From Epiperipatus broadwayi (lineage: Eukaryota > Onychophora > Udeonychophora > Euonychophora > Peripatidae): 64,000 bases of DNA. The position numbers and the translations under genes are program-made. Positions 12,741-24,013 of this stretch are shown here, one piece after another. Below the pieces are notes generated by a model. The model saw only the letters and a list, made by a program, of their open reading frames with translations, had not been told where the DNA came from and made no database searches. The stretch covers positions 8,890,876 to 8,954,875 of the forward strand of contig JAQFVV010000030.1 of the NCBI GenBank assembly GCA_028023455.1, written 5' to 3'. Each line of letters begins with the position of its first letter. The stretch's first letter is position 1.

Positions 12741-13560
12741 GAGAAGTGTGTCTATCTAACTGCGTATATATAGTGTAATGGACGAAAGCTTTCTAGATTC
12801 GCATATACTGACCCCAAGGGCGCCACTAGTCCGAAAATCGGAACTAGACATTTATTTTAAGGGTGGACAGGATATGCAAACTGAAATGCGCCAAACTAAA
12901 CTCAGGGAGAAACAAGAGATCTTATGGATTGTTTAGACAATTGAGAAATAAAAGTACCAAGACAAACATCAGCCAAATAAATGTAAACAATTTGATAATT
13001 TTATTAAAAGTTGGACAATAGAGTAAAGAAATCTACCCACGAATACAAAAGTGACTTATATTAACATTTGCATATTTACCAGAGAGTGTACAAGAGTATG
13101 GCAAACCTGAAGACATTAAATATTTTGGCAGCAAAATTCTCTCACCTAAAAATGTAAGAAATGGTTAGGATAATATTTTCCTGCTGGTAATCTATAAAAT
13201 TACAAAAACAACTCTAGCTTCCTGATTCAGCGATATGAAAACAGTTACGGTCTTGTAGGAAATCAACGAAACCAGCACGGACGATCGATTGGTAGCATTC
13301 TAACTACTGTCGTTATAACGCCGCAGGACTGCTGCGCGTAATACTACTTTTAAAGCAAACGTGGTTAATCTCACATACAAGACAGCAACAAGATATTTGA
13401 TCACGATCTTACGTAATCTAGAAAGAAATCACAACTTTCAGCAAACCAGAAGAAAGAACCTGATAAATAGCCAGCAAAAAGATTTTGTTGTTTGCAAAAA
13501 GCGCAAACCAAACGTGTTTAAAAATTCATTATTTTACAACAACAACTAAGGGCCGGTGAG
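12741..13560 (-). repeat. GC-richer block, possible solo LTR with PBS-like edge
   Basis: This block is less AT-rich than its surroundings, with CG dinucleotides at 12790-12840 and 13220-13350. On the minus strand, TGGCGCCCTTGGGGTC occurs at about 12814-12830. This resembles the tRNA-Lys primer binding site core that follows a 5' LTR, which would put the LTR at higher coordinates up to about 13560. No partner LTR or protein frame is seen. The ORF at 13361-13549 has no motif. Confidence 0.3.
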
Positions 13561-15079
13561 TAAATAAAAATTATGAAAACTGCCAAAGCATTTTGCAATA
13601 GTTAATGAAATAATTAGGCGTATATTAAACATATAAAATACAATCTCCCAATGCATCCCCTGATATATGAAAACACACTTTAAATACTAGAAAAAGTAAA
13701 TACAGATAATAAATAATTAAAATAATTAATACAACTTTATAACATATTTATCATTAGATTGAATGGAGATTTAATTAAACGCAATTTATTTACCTGGCTA
13801 GAATAAGAAAATGTTCACCTTACGGTAAAGTAGCGTTCATGAAATTTTCTGAAGAGTGCGTACTGTTAATAAGTTCATATTTCAGGCGACTTCTCTTTAT
13901 GATGGCGGCAAGTGTCGAGGCAAATTGGGGATCCGGCTTAGGTTAGAGTTTTATGGCATCACGAAAGAACAGCTTAGAGCCCGAGGCTCGTCCTTATTTA
14001 AATTAGTAATGCATCTTATTGCTTCCAATATGTATAGCAGCATTTGTTGACATCACGAAGGCAAATTTCAAAAATAGAAATCTCTTAAATGTTCAAACTG
14101 CGATTAATATGAAGTTCCACAGATTAAACAGAATGCCTCTTAGAAATCAGAAGCTGAACCCAGCGCTTTTAAAACCTTGTTAGTCTAGAATAATAGCAAC
14201 CTCTTTCTTTTTTTAAATTTTAGTAATAAAACCATTGAATCGGATATCAATCCGGTTCAATAGATAGTTTGCACTGCATTAGATCAAATTCATCAAGCAG
14301 CTTTCGACATCCTAATGGTTATAGGCTTTGCTGGAGAAGTGAAGTTCTTTTTGTGGATTCTAGTTGCGTGTTTACTTATTAATTCAGCTGCTGGTAGAGG
14401 TTCTATTTACTTCTTGGTGACAGGCCAAAAGCAAAGATCTAAAGATAAAATTATTTTTCAAGTTGGTCTTTTTATATTATTGCCAATTTTGCAAAACACT
14501 TTTATTTTTTAAATAAACAAGCCAGCAATTATTTTAATTACCCATGTTTATAAAATTCTTCAATTAAACAAGCCCACATGTTTAAAGTTGACAGCCATCT
14601 TAATCCCTAAAATATTTTTTTAATTGATATTTTAGAACATTTTCAAAACCTGAAATAAAGCTTAAAAGAAGTTGGTTTTTACAAGAATTTCAGTTAATAA
14701 TAATACAAGCCAATTAAGAAAAATTTTATGGATTAGTATTTAATTAAGCTTTTTTCCTGTAACGCAGTTTTAAAAACTGATTTATTTGAAGTAAATTTAG
14801 ATAAAATAAACTAGTTTCTTTACGTTTTTTAAAAACTAAATTTAATTTGACTCATTTTTATTCTAAGCACAGACCTTATTGATGTGTTTGTGTTTATATA
14901 ATATAAACCTATATTTAAAAAAAAACTCTGTCCATTTTATGAAATCTGAATTTGATTTACAATCGTCAATTAGCATATTTTAAAATAAATTATAGATTGA
15001 GATAGATTACTATCTATCTCAATATCTACTTATTGTCAAATTCACATCCCCAAAAAGAGTGACAAATGAAGTCCAATGT
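13561..15079. other. Intron; CpG-bearing patch, no gene
   Basis: 13850-14010 has several CG dinucleotides and the string ATGATGGCGGCAAG, a YY1-like site common in promoters and retroelement leaders. Open frames at 13856-14050 and 14315-14512 carry no motif I recognise. The latter is hydrophobic (WILVACLLINSAAG) but there is no signal for expression. The rest is AT-rich. Confidence 0.4.
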
Positions 15080-15430
15080 CAAGATAATGCTGTTTTTGTT
15101 GTTGTTGTTGCAAACATCTTTGTTTATTCAAAATTCATTCATAATGATCAGGCACTTAAAATCTACATGTTCCGAAACTTTTGCGTGATGTGGTAAAATG
15201 TAAATGTCCCATTTTGTCGCAAAGTGAGGAGTGCAAGCTTCACCACAACCGCACACTAGCACACAAAGCCTTGAGTGTGAAACAATTTTTAATTGAATGT
15301 CTCAATTTACGGAGGCATTAAAAGACATAACTTTGCAAGAGTTTCTGGAATACTTTGAAAAGCACAACATATATTTAGACCAGTGCATTGCATTAAATAG
15401 ACTATACTTTAAAAGGATTCAATTTACAAC
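15080..15430 (+). pseudogene. mariner (Tc1/mariner) transposase relic, C-terminal
   Basis: 15238-15291 reads LHHNRTLAHKALSVKQFL, the mariner block that in active elements carries the second catalytic Asp (LHHDNAPAHTA). Here that Asp is replaced by Asn-Arg. After an internal deletion, which removes the PYSPDL and third-Asp region, 15310-15420 reads EALKDITLQEFLEYFEKH and then QCIALNRLYFKRI. That matches the C-terminal helix of mariner transposase, which normally ends CIASxGxYFEG. Loss of catalytic residues plus the deletion make it inactive. Terminal inverted repeats were not identified. Confidence 0.8.
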
Positions 15431-16077
15431 ACCTAAATATAAATACCCAATTTTTTTTTACAAGATTTCAGATATTTTTGTGTTCTCCCCTTATAGATCT
15501 TTAAAGTAGATGGTTAAAATATATTTGTTAATCTAAAAATAATCGTAATCTAATATCTTAAGATAGTGATTGTTATTGTATGTGCAGAAAATGTTGGACT
15601 AATAAATTAAATTTTAGAAGTATATGATGCTTAAATGATGAACTATGATGAAGATATTTAGAAGAGAGATTATGACCGGGTAAACTGAAGAATACTAATT
15701 AGATTGAAATGCCTCTTGGAATCATTTGCTTTTTTCTTAAGTCTTTTATCATTTGTTTAGAAATGTAACATAGTGAAAGAGAAGCAGATTCAGAAAAGTA
15801 AGTTCCATGATGGATTCTCAGCTGAGTAACTTAATTACAAAAAAAAAAAAAAACTCTGTTATTGGCTCAATCTGTTTTATAACACAATGAATCATACAAT
15901 TACTTTAGTTGTTGTTTTTTTATATATATGCACTTAATCTGCTATGATATCTCTTTTATGATAAATTTTATATAAATACAATTACTTCAAACACTTTCTA
16001 AAAAAAATTTTTTTATTGTGAGTATATATACACAACATCTGATGCTTTCTAGAAAGGGTTTTAAGTAAGATAGACAA
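15431..16077. other. Intron, no recognised feature
   Basis: AT-rich with a 14-nt A run at about 15839-15853. Nothing else was recognised. Confidence 0.5.
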
Positions 16078-16178
16078 AGGCAAAACTCTTTCCATACAGT
16101 AGTGCCACCCTGTGCCAATCAGAGTAATCAATGGATGCCAGAAGGCTTGTGCATAAAATCCCTATCTATTGCCTACTC

Positions 16179-16237
16179 ATCCAATATCCCCAGACTAGTT
16201 TCTGGCTTGTGGCCATCATCAGTGAGGAGCCTTGGAT
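16179..16237 (-). ncRNA. Hammerhead ribozyme, type I minimal (family A, minus arm)
   Basis: On the minus strand the order is: outer stem I AUCCAA; inner stem I UCCUCA; CUGAUGA; stem II UGGC-CACAA-GCCA; GAAA; a 2-bp stem III (AC-UA-GU); cleavage base C; then UGGGGA and UUGGAU, which close stem I. All conserved core bases are present (C3 to A9, G12 to A14, A15.1-U16.1). Predicted cleavage falls after the C complementary to 16193. The very short stem III is the form described for Penelope-associated and metazoan retrozyme hammerheads. The sequence is identical to the + arm. Confidence 0.85.
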
Positions 16238-16264
16238 CCTAAGATCTAGGTGCAGTGCTCTCAG

Positions 16265-16323
16265 ATCCAAGGCTCCTCACTGATGATGGCCACAAGCCAG
16301 AAACTAGTCTGGGGATATTGGAT
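16265..16323 (+). ncRNA. Hammerhead ribozyme, type I minimal (family A, plus arm)
   Basis: Outer stem I is 16265-16270 with 16318-16323 (6 bp). The internal loop is GGC against UA. Inner stem I is 16274-16279 with 16310-16315 (6 bp, one G-U). CUGAUGA is 16280-16286. Stem II is 16287-16290 with 16296-16299 (4 bp, loop CACAA). GAA is 16300-16302. Stem III is 16303-16304 with 16307-16308 (2 bp, loop UA). The cleavage-site C is 16309. No core base deviates from the consensus. It lies in sense orientation inside the first visible KLHDC4 intron. Activity is predicted, not shown. Confidence 0.87.
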
Positions 16324-16480
16324 GAGTAGGCAATAGATAGGGATTTTATGCACAAGCCTTCTGGCATCCATTGATTACTCTGGTTGGCACAGGGTGGCAC
16401 TACTGTATGGAGATAGTTTTGCCTTGTTTAATAACAATTAAGTGCTAGTATGAGATAGTGATCATGTGATGTTTAGTGGT

Positions 16481-17183
16481 TTAAGATAGACAAAGTCAGA
16501 ATCTGATTTTATACATCCTTTTATGCAAAAAAACAATCTTGTTCATAATATTTTATGACCACTTAACATTGTATTATTTGCCTAATATAAGAGACTGCCA
16601 ATAAATAAAGAAAAATAGTTTTTAACATAATTTTGTCCTGAAAAAAAAACATTTAATTGTATGTATTTTAGAATTACTAAATGTTAATATTAAGAAAAAA
16701 TAGGTTTAGTGATAGGATATTTATATGATGGTTATATTTAATGACAATATTTTTATGCATATCTATGCCTTCTATTAACTGTGCCATGATTTCAAATCCC
16801 ATTTTTCACAAGCTGTTATCACAAATACATTCTTCTGTATGAAAGAAAACATCCCAATTAATATTGTAAATGAGAAAAGCATTATTATTATGTAAATTAG
16901 TTAATGTCCAATTATTAAAAGTAATAATTTTAGAAAATTATGTTTCACATCTAAAAGAGGAATTTAAAATCTTTTTTTTTTTGTATATGTCAAGAATGTG
17001 TGTGCTGTTGAATTTGAAGGTTTAGAGCTTAAGTCTTGGCACAGTTGACAGGAAGATAGAACTACAAAAATAAAAACATGGTACTGCTTGCTTGTTATTG
17101 TTGTAACTCTTCAAAAGTAATTCTAATAATTTAATAATATATATATGTACACACATACATAAGCATAATATTTTTTTTTATAG
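16481..17183. other. Intron, no recognised feature
   Basis: AT-rich, ending in the pyrimidine tract and TATAG acceptor of the exon at 17184. A TATATATG/ACACAC microsatellite lies at about 17138-17158. Confidence 0.5.
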
Positions 17184-17262
17184 GTCTAATATTACACTTA
17201 CTGCACATCCGGAAAAAGAAGAGCTTATATTATTTGGAGGACAGTATTTTAATGGAAGAACG
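17184..17262 (+). CDS. KLHDC4: KLHDC4 exon (first kelch blade)
   Basis: 79-nt internal exon with a TTTTTATAG acceptor and a GTAATC donor. The first base completes an Arg codon with the AG left by the exon at 2116-2207. It then encodes SNITLTAHPEKEELILFGG and QYFNGRT, ending in phase 0. The HPEK(D/E)ELILFGGxYFNG string is diagnostic of KLHDC4. The LFGG doublet is the conserved glycine pair of a kelch beta-propeller blade. Frame and spacing to the next exon (231-nt intron) are exact. No unusual residue is seen. Confidence 0.95.
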
Positions 17263-17493
17263 GTAATCACAAAAATTTTGCAAGTAAATTGATAAGTGTA
17301 AAAAAAGAAATGAGGTAATGGCATGTAGAAAATTTAACAAAAATATTTTGGCATGTGTTTAAATCTAATTCATTTGTACTTTCTTAACTTGATACCTTTT
17401 TTTTTTTATTTTGATTTAGTAGATGTGAGAAATAATATAAATTTGGTTACATTTTAGGCAAAATTGTTAATTTGTTAAATGTTTGTTTTTCAG

Positions 17494-17592
17494 ACATTCA
17501 TGTACAATGATTTATATTTCTATAATATTAAAAAAAATGAATGGATCTTAATCCAGGCTCCAAATGCACCTCCTCCTAGATGTTCTCATCAA
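17494..17592 (+). CDS. KLHDC4: KLHDC4 exon (end of blade 1)
   Basis: 99-nt exon of 33 codons in phase 0 at both ends, with a TTTTTCAG acceptor and GTAAGT donor. It encodes TFMYNDLYFYNIKKNEWILI and then QAPNAPPPRCSHQ. The YNDLYFYN...W pattern is the outer-strand half of a kelch blade. PPPRCSHQ is the loop that leads into the next blade and is conserved in KLHDC4 (RRCAHQ in vertebrates). It is separated from the preceding exon by only 231 nt, the one short intron in the window. Confidence 0.95.
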
Positions 17593-18062
17593 GTAAGTGT
17601 GTATTGTTTTTATAATGTAAAGATAATAATAATATTTTTAAAAATTCTTTAGCCCATTCTTAGTAGATCAAAAATGTCAAGAATAGGTTTAAAAAATAAA
17701 TTATGATGGTTGATCCTAAATAGTCCATATTTTGATTAAAGTATTCATATTTTTTTTGATTGTCAATTATTCATTGAAAATATGGTAATGGTCTGAAATC
17801 TTTTACAGCATAACTGTTCATGCATTTCAATAAAGTACTTAAGTAATTAGTGATTTGCTGTCATTATGTGAGATGTTTCCAGACTTTAATCTTTATGGAA
17901 TGCATAAAATTATTCTCCAATGTAGATTGAATTTTTATTTGTACACACATGCACACAAATACATGTTAATATTAATGAATCATTAAAATTGTACATGTAT
18001 CTACATAAATTGCTAATCATCACATGATCACCATTTCTTATGCTTGCTCATAACTTACTAAA
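17593..18062. other. Intron, no recognised feature
   Basis: AT-rich intron. TCACATGATCACCA at 18019-18032 and TTATGCTTGCTC at 18038-18049 belong to the family A unit edge. Confidence 0.5.
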
Positions 18063-18320
18063 ACAGGTAAAACTCTTCATACAGTAGTGCCACTTAGTGC
18101 AAGCCAGAGTAATCAGTGGATGCCTGAAGGCTTGAGCATAAAATCCCTATCTAGAGCCTACTCATTCAATATCCCCTGACTAGAGATAAAAGGTGGCTCC
18201 TCACTGACGAAAGCCAGTCTGGGGATATTGGATGATTAGGCACTAGATAGGGATTTTATGCACAAGCCTTCGGGCATCCATTGATTACTCTGACTTTCAC
18301 TGAGTGGCCTGTTTTAATAT
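18019..18320. mobile_element. Family A element, damaged head-to-head copy
   Basis: Same sequence as the 16.1-kb element: AAACTCTTCATACAGTAG on the left, and GGGATTTTATGCACAAGCC plus the GATTACTCTGACTTTC end on the right, in inverted arms. The + hammerhead at about 18196-18229 keeps CUGACGA and the UGGGGAUAUUGGAU strand of stem I. It has lost the stem II loop to GAAAC region by a short deletion (CTGACGAAAGCCAGTCTGGG), so it cannot cleave. The left arm keeps ATATCCCCTGACTAG, then is truncated. Confidence 0.8.
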
Positions 18321-19259
18321 ACATAAATTGCATATAACTCATAAATAGCAAAAAAAAATTAAAAATAGACCATTGTTTGAAACAAGCAAATCTAAAATAA
18401 AATATTAACAACCTAGCACCGTTCCTACATTCATGGCTGTTACTGGTTTAAAATAATAATAACAATAATTGATATCTGAAATTTCAGAAGATGCTCGGTT
18501 GCAAGCAACTAAATATAATTTGAAATGTTATTAGAATTAGCAATGTTGTTAACATGATCTCTTAATTATTATTTTATTTTTATTTTTTGATTCATTATAT
18601 ACGGTTCTAATTTTCTAAGAACAGCAATTATGCCCACTATTTTTTCCCAAGAAAAAAGAAAACGGAATTAATTTGAAAATTAGATTATTTCTCATGAAAA
18701 AAAGAAAATCAAATTAATTTGAGGATTAGATTTAGATTGTTTTTTATATTGCCTAAAATGGCAAATAAATTAGTCTTAATCTTATCATATTAAATGACTA
18801 AATAGTTATTTACCTCATATATGAAACAATACACAGTTTGATGTTTATCAGTCAGATTTATTTTAATATTATTTATCAATTTATTTAAAGCTAGAGGAGA
18901 TCGCTAAATTCTTGTATTAAAGTTTTTGGAAAAAACTTTTTCCAATTTTGAATATAATTAACAAAATCCATTCCTTACTAATTTTAATCTTTTGTTTTAA
19001 TTTTATTATATAAAGGCTTTGAATGTCTATGTAGTAAACTCACGTTATAACTTATCTTTATTAAATCTTTAATATAATTCTCAAGATTCAGCCTCATATC
19101 TGTTCAAATTTACATGAATGAAAATTATAGTGTGAAAACAACTAAATCTGAAAATTTATACTTAAGAGGAATGCCTGATGTTATTTTCAGTTGTTCATTA
19201 TAAATTTGAATTTTCATTCAAACATTTGAGACAGATAGAAAGTAGAATTATATTAAGAA
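18321..19259. other. Intron, no recognised feature
   Basis: AT-rich intron. A tandem-like doublet lies at 18648-18730, where AAGAAAACGGAATTAATTTG is repeated with changes. No gene was recognised. Confidence 0.5.
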
Positions 19260-20098
19260 TTGATAAAGGTAGGTTGTAATATAAACATTCAAAAAAAAAT
19301 TATAATAAAATTAAAATTAATTGTGAATGGATTTTATTACCATAAATTCTATTTAAAATTTCATACAGGATTTAGATCTGCTCAATCTTTAAATACATTG
19401 ATAAATAATATTAAAGTTAGAATAAATCATACTGATAAACATCAAAACACTGTATTATTTTATCTTTGAGGTACTTAGATATTTACTATAAGATTAATGC
19501 CAGGGGATCTGTATGACAAGGCCATATATTTGTCAATATAAAAAAACAAAGTCTAATCCTCAACTTAATTCTCTCTTTTTTTTTCATGACCCTCAGAAAA
19601 TTAGCATTTATGTAGTAAATTAACTGATATGTGGCATTTAATTATAGTGGTTTCCTTAGAAATAAATATTTCATTTAGATACAGAAATAAATACGGGAGT
19701 ATATTGAGAAGTGTGTATATTCCATTGATTTTCAATAAATTACCAAGTTATATGTTGAACATAGAAAGTATGAATTTGTTAAAAAAGGAATTGAAAAAAT
19801 ATTTTTTATGTCTATAAAATGTAAATAGGGATGTGTTATTTTGTTTTTTATTTTGTGCATAATTATTAATGTTGATTTATAATTTATATTATTGATTTAT
19901 TAATTTATAATATTGATTTATATTTAGTTTATTTTGTATTCTATTCTTTGTTTTAATATATTTTTGTTGTTTAATATTATTGTAAGATTATGTCTATTGC
20001 TTTATACAAAATCTATATGATATTTGTAAAACTTATGAAAAGTATTTATTTTTCTTATTAGGTTTCTTTCTTTGATATAATCAAAATAAAATAATAAT
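19260..20098 (+). pseudogene. LINE (Jockey/CR1-type) relic with 3' tail
   Basis: 19369-19469 reads GFRSAQSLNTLINNIKVRIN and then HQNTVLFYL. This is the reverse transcriptase finger block that in intact elements leads to the FxDLSKAFD catalytic strand, which is missing here. After a large deletion, 19690-19817 reads SVYIPLIFNKLPSYMLNIES and then LLKKELKKYFL, the C-terminal domain shared by many non-LTR elements (GPxLWNxLP...FKxxLKxYL). An AT-rich 3' UTR follows, ending in the simple repeat AAAATAAAATAATAATA at about 20084, which is consistent with a LINE 3' end. Strongly decayed. Confidence 0.65.
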
Positions 20099-21300
20099 AC
20101 TGTATTGATTTGAAGATTTACTAGCTTGCTACTAAATGTGCTTTGGAATTTCCCATTAATGAGCAGTCACGAATCTGATATATTATATTGAAAACGTAGT
20201 TATTAATATTTTATAGCATATTTATTCTATTTTGCACATCGACATTTATGTTTTGTTATTTATAAATTATATACAGAGTTTAAATTTTTTTTAAATTTTA
20301 AATAAAAGTTACGATTGGAAATGTTAAGACTGAATAAGGAAATCATTATTCTGGTAAAATATTTAAAATTTCTACATAGTATATGTAAGTTTTTTCAAAT
20401 TGCTTCAAGGCAGTCCAAACTTATGCAAAGGGAAGCTATTGTTTTGTTATAAATAATTACAGTTAAAGGATGCTAAAAGTAATTCAAATATAGTTAACAA
20501 TATTTTATATTTTCACAATAAAATTTTGCAGAAGAGTTTGCAACATAAATTTGATAATAAATTAAGTTTTTGGTCAAGGATTTTTAAAGAGGTCAATATG
20601 GATGTATATTATAATTTTATAAACTTATTGAAGTTTAAACATATGGTAGAATTTAATCAAAATTTGTGGATGTGATAAGATAAATCCCTGCATGGAAATT
20701 ATTGTTAACATTGAGATAGCTTATAAATTTTCAGTTAATAAAGATATGAATAAACGTATTGCTCAAATATTAAAAAAGAATAATGATTATGGATCATCAA
20801 AGCAGATAAATTGAATAATTCATAATTTTAAATTGATAAATCATAACAAAGTCACTTGATTTCTTATTTTTTTTATTCAAACTGGCATAAAAATAATATA
20901 TAGAATCCATGTTAATGTCATTTTATTGGTTTTAAATAAATTTGTCTATGCTGATTTTCATTTATTTTTAAAAAAAATATTTAGCAGATTATTATTAAAT
21001 TAATTTTTAAAAAAAAAAGATTTTCACCCCTTCTTAATTTCACACTAGTAATGAAACTAATACCCATATATTGTTATTGTCATTGAGATATTTTGATAAA
21101 TAATTTTTATTTATTAAAAAAATTTTTTTCTCAATTTTTTAATAAATGATGAAAAGCAGTTCATATTGAATAGATAGTTATAGATTTCTTAATTTATTTT
21201 TCCATCATATAATTAGAAAAGTTTTTATTGACAATTTATAGAAGCTGTGATAAATTATTTTGTAATTCTTTAAAAAATAAGTTAATCAGTTGTTTGTACA
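20099..21300. other. Intron, no recognised feature
   Basis: AT-rich. Fragmentary open stretches around 20520-20640 carry no motif. Nothing supportable. Confidence 0.45.
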
Positions 21301-21304
21301 TATT

Positions 21305-21850
21305 CTTTGTAGCATTCAGTGTCAAGCAAATCACTGCACATTATGGACATATGTATTCTGAAAAACAATATTTACGAAACTGAAATATACAAAAGTTAGA
21401 GAAATTTGCAATAAGAAAACAAAAGAAAAAGTTATACTGTCCCATTGTCTCATCTTAAAGGGAGGGGATTTTTAGCTATAAAAAATCTGATGCCCAGATT
21501 GGGGTTATACTGCAATGCTGTAGAGAGAGAAATGTGTTTAATAAAAACTTATGTGTGCTGGCTAATAAATATACAAACTGCCATTTGGTGTGTGTGTGTG
21601 GGTAGATGCGTGTCACATGAGTAAACTATCTAAAAAAATTGAAAGAAAGATTAATATATGCATTTCGTCATATTTTATAAATATACTTTGTAATAGTGAA
21701 ATAATAATAATAAATTGTTGTAAAAGAAGAAAAAATAGTAGTCTCGATACATGAAAGAATTGTGTAGTTTCTAAAAAAATATTAAATTTAAACCTGTTCT
21801 TGTGTGCTTTTCCTGAACTCAGTTTTAAATAAAATTTTCCATATTTTATT
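21305..21850 (+). repeat. 5' LTR of the gag-only element
   Basis: Aligns with 25445-25910. Shared strings include GCATTCAGTGTCAAGCAAAT / GCATTCACTATCAAGCAAAT, AAAAACTTATGTGT / AAAAATTCATGTGT, and CTGAACTCAGTTTTAAATAA / CTGGACTGAGTTTTAAATAA. It probably starts TGTAGC at 21308. It contains a (TG)n tract (about 21589) absent from the 3' copy. Confidence 0.75.
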
Positions 21851-22439
21851 GTATGTGCGCAATTATGTCACCTGAAGAGAAAAAAAACTAAGGAAGATAC
21901 ATATTTAGCACAACCAACATTTTAGAGCCTGAATATCCCCTTATTTTGCTTAAACTTCACTTTTGTATGTTACATATTTAGCACGACCAACATTTTATTC
22001 TTGTACAGATACATATTTATGCAACCAATTTTGTGATTTGAACATACCCTTTCTTATGTTTAACTTTACATATGTATAGTCACATAGTGTATTGGATATT
22101 AAAGCATGAATAAATTTAGCATATTGTGGTATATTATAAATATGAATGCTTGGATTAAGAAGTAAGATTAACATTGAGATAAAAAAAATGAATATACTAA
22201 TATTTGATGAAAGCTGCAAGCTGGGTCTAATTAGGCAAGGTAATATTTAATAAACGGCAATATATATATATAAAAATATAAATAAACATGTTTTTTTTTA
22301 GAGAAGATTGTAGGTGATGGGTTGAAACTGTTGTGTTTAATTAATGATAATATATGATGAAATATTTAAGAATGTAAATCTGTGTAAAAAGACGAGAACA
22401 TTTAGTTTTATATACTGCTGATAGCTCATTCAAAAACAA

Positions 22440-23290
22440 AAAGGATGGGAGCACAATTAAACATGGATACATCAACAACACAAGAGCCAATACAACCAAT
22501 GGAATCAGAGCCAATTGTGCAAGAAGCTATTCCATCAGTGCAAAAGCCTTTAGAACAAATACCAGATATATTTAATAATGAGATATTATATGCATTTATG
22601 AAAAATTTTGAAGATATGCAAGGAGAGAAATCGGGAAATGCTGAAAAAAGTTGAAGATACAACAAAAATTTGAAGAAAGACAAAAGAGTAGAGATAAAAA
22701 AAATTTGATGAAATACATTTAAAACTTGAAGAATAGTAACAAAAGAAGAAATGGTGAATTTAAAAAAATGTATCAAGAAATAAAATAAAAGTTTGAAATA
22801 GTACAAGAGACTATAAACAGCCTAAAGCTCGAAATAGCAGGTCAAATGCAAGAGCAAGTAGAACAGAAAATGGAGTGAATAGAAAGAAAATTACATAGTG
22901 ATTTACACAAAATGATTCAAGAAATGTATTGAATCCAGTGAAAATAAATTGCATGAAAGCATGTAAAGTATAGCAGAGAGAATAGAAAAATTGGAAATAA
23001 GACAAGACGTGAAGAAAGATAAAGATCAAGTGCAAAATTCACTATTTAATGAAAAACTATAGGCATTCAAGAGAAGATGCAGAAAACTTAGAAAGAGGTA
23101 GTTGGCATCATCAATGATATAAGAAGAATTATGCAAAGATGAAAGAAGATACACAAATGGTTTATAAAAACTATAAAAGAATTTAAAGAAGATAGTAAAA
23201 GTGACACAAGAGATGCAAAACCAAAAAGAAGTCATGAAAACAACAGTTACAGGACAGTACAGAAGTTGTGAGACTTGTAAGCTGTATAAA
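22440..23290 (+). pseudogene. gag-like N-terminal region, coiled coil
   Basis: 22445-22654 is open and acidic (MDTSTTQEPIQPMESEP, then NEILYAFMKNFEDMQ). After a frameshift it continues to about 23290 as a Lys/Glu-rich, stop-interrupted stretch that would form a long coiled coil (for example ENLERG, KMKEDTQMVYKNYKR). Long heptad-rich leaders of this kind occur at the N-terminus of some invertebrate retroelement Gag proteins. There is no independent evidence that it is a host gene. The antisense frames at 22426-22806 are shadows. Confidence 0.45.
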
Positions 23291-23463
23291 TCAATTTCTT
23301 AAAAATTCAAGCTTTCAGAAGTGAGGCAAGAAAAATGCCCATGGAACACCTTGATAATCTGAAAAAATATTTCCAGTTGAAGCAACTAACAGAAAGAGAG
23401 GCAAAACTCTCCAAGCCGGAGTAATCAATGGATTCTAGAAGGATCCCTATCTAGTGTCTACTC

Positions 23464-23520
23464 ATCCAATATCTCCAGACTATTTTCTAGCTTGTGGCTT
23501 TCATCATTGAGGAGCCTTGG
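23464..23520 (-). ncRNA. Degenerate hammerhead (family A)
   Basis: Same layout as the 16.2-kb ribozymes: AUAGUC cleavage strand, UAUUGGAU outer stem I, and AAGCCACAAGCU for stem II. The first core base C3 is A (CUCAAUGAUGA), and GAAAC reads GAAAA. Predicted inactive. Confidence 0.7.
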
Positions 23521-24013
23521 TTCTGAGAGTCCTGCACCTAGATCTTAGAATCTGATGCAACCCTCCAGCAGCCATCTTTTATTTCTACTTAACTACAAAA
23601 CTATGAGTCTACAATTGAAAATGTAATATTTTCAATTTAAGCTCATTAGCTTATATAGTCATATAGCTCTGAACTCAGTTCGCTACCCATACATTTTGGT
23701 GCCTTTGGTTCTTTAATAACCATATCCACCACTATCCTATTAGGCAGGATTGGTGTTAAACCACTAAACATCACATGATCACCATTCCTTATGCTTGCTC
23801 AAACTGTTAAAAACAGGCAAAACTCTCCATACGGTAGTGCCATTCAGTGCAAGCCAGAGTAATCAATAGATGCCAGAAGGCTTGTGTGAGCTTGGCTTGA
23901 AAATATTATTATGTTTTCAATTTTAGACTCATAGTTTTGTGGTTAAATAGAGGTTAAAAGGTGGCTGCTGAAGGGTAGCATTAGATCCTAAGATCTATGT
24001 GTAGTACTCTCAG

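Larger units (their letters stand above)
16078..16480. mobile_element. Family A element, head-to-head dimer (retrozyme-like)
   Basis: Left arm 16078-16237 and right arm 16265-16425 are near-perfect inverted copies of the 3' half of the family A unit: GGCAAAACTC, then AGTAGTGCCAC, ATAAAATCCCTATCTA and ATCCAATATCCCCAGACTAG. Each arm contains a hammerhead ribozyme. The junction at 16234-16270 contains GGATCC at the switch of orientation, suggesting microhomology-mediated inversion. After the right arm, 16450-16480 (GTGATCATGTGATGTTTAGT) is the start of the next + unit, so this copy was part of a tandem array. No ORF is present. Related copies lie at 18064, 23399, 53551 and 56290. Confidence 0.85.

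Noticed and set aside
13890-13905. YY1-like ATGATGGCGGCAAG as a promoter
   Set aside because: A single motif without a following coding exon; kept only as a note on the CpG-bearing patch.
14315-14512. Secreted or membrane protein exon
   Set aside because: Hydrophobic start but no splice signals, motif or neighbouring exon; composition is as expected from AT-rich DNA.
22426-22806. 126-aa minus-strand ORF rich in Phe, Leu and Ile
   Set aside because: Antisense of the Lys/Glu-rich gag-like region; AT-rich complement of a coiled coil gives hydrophobic pseudo-membrane text.
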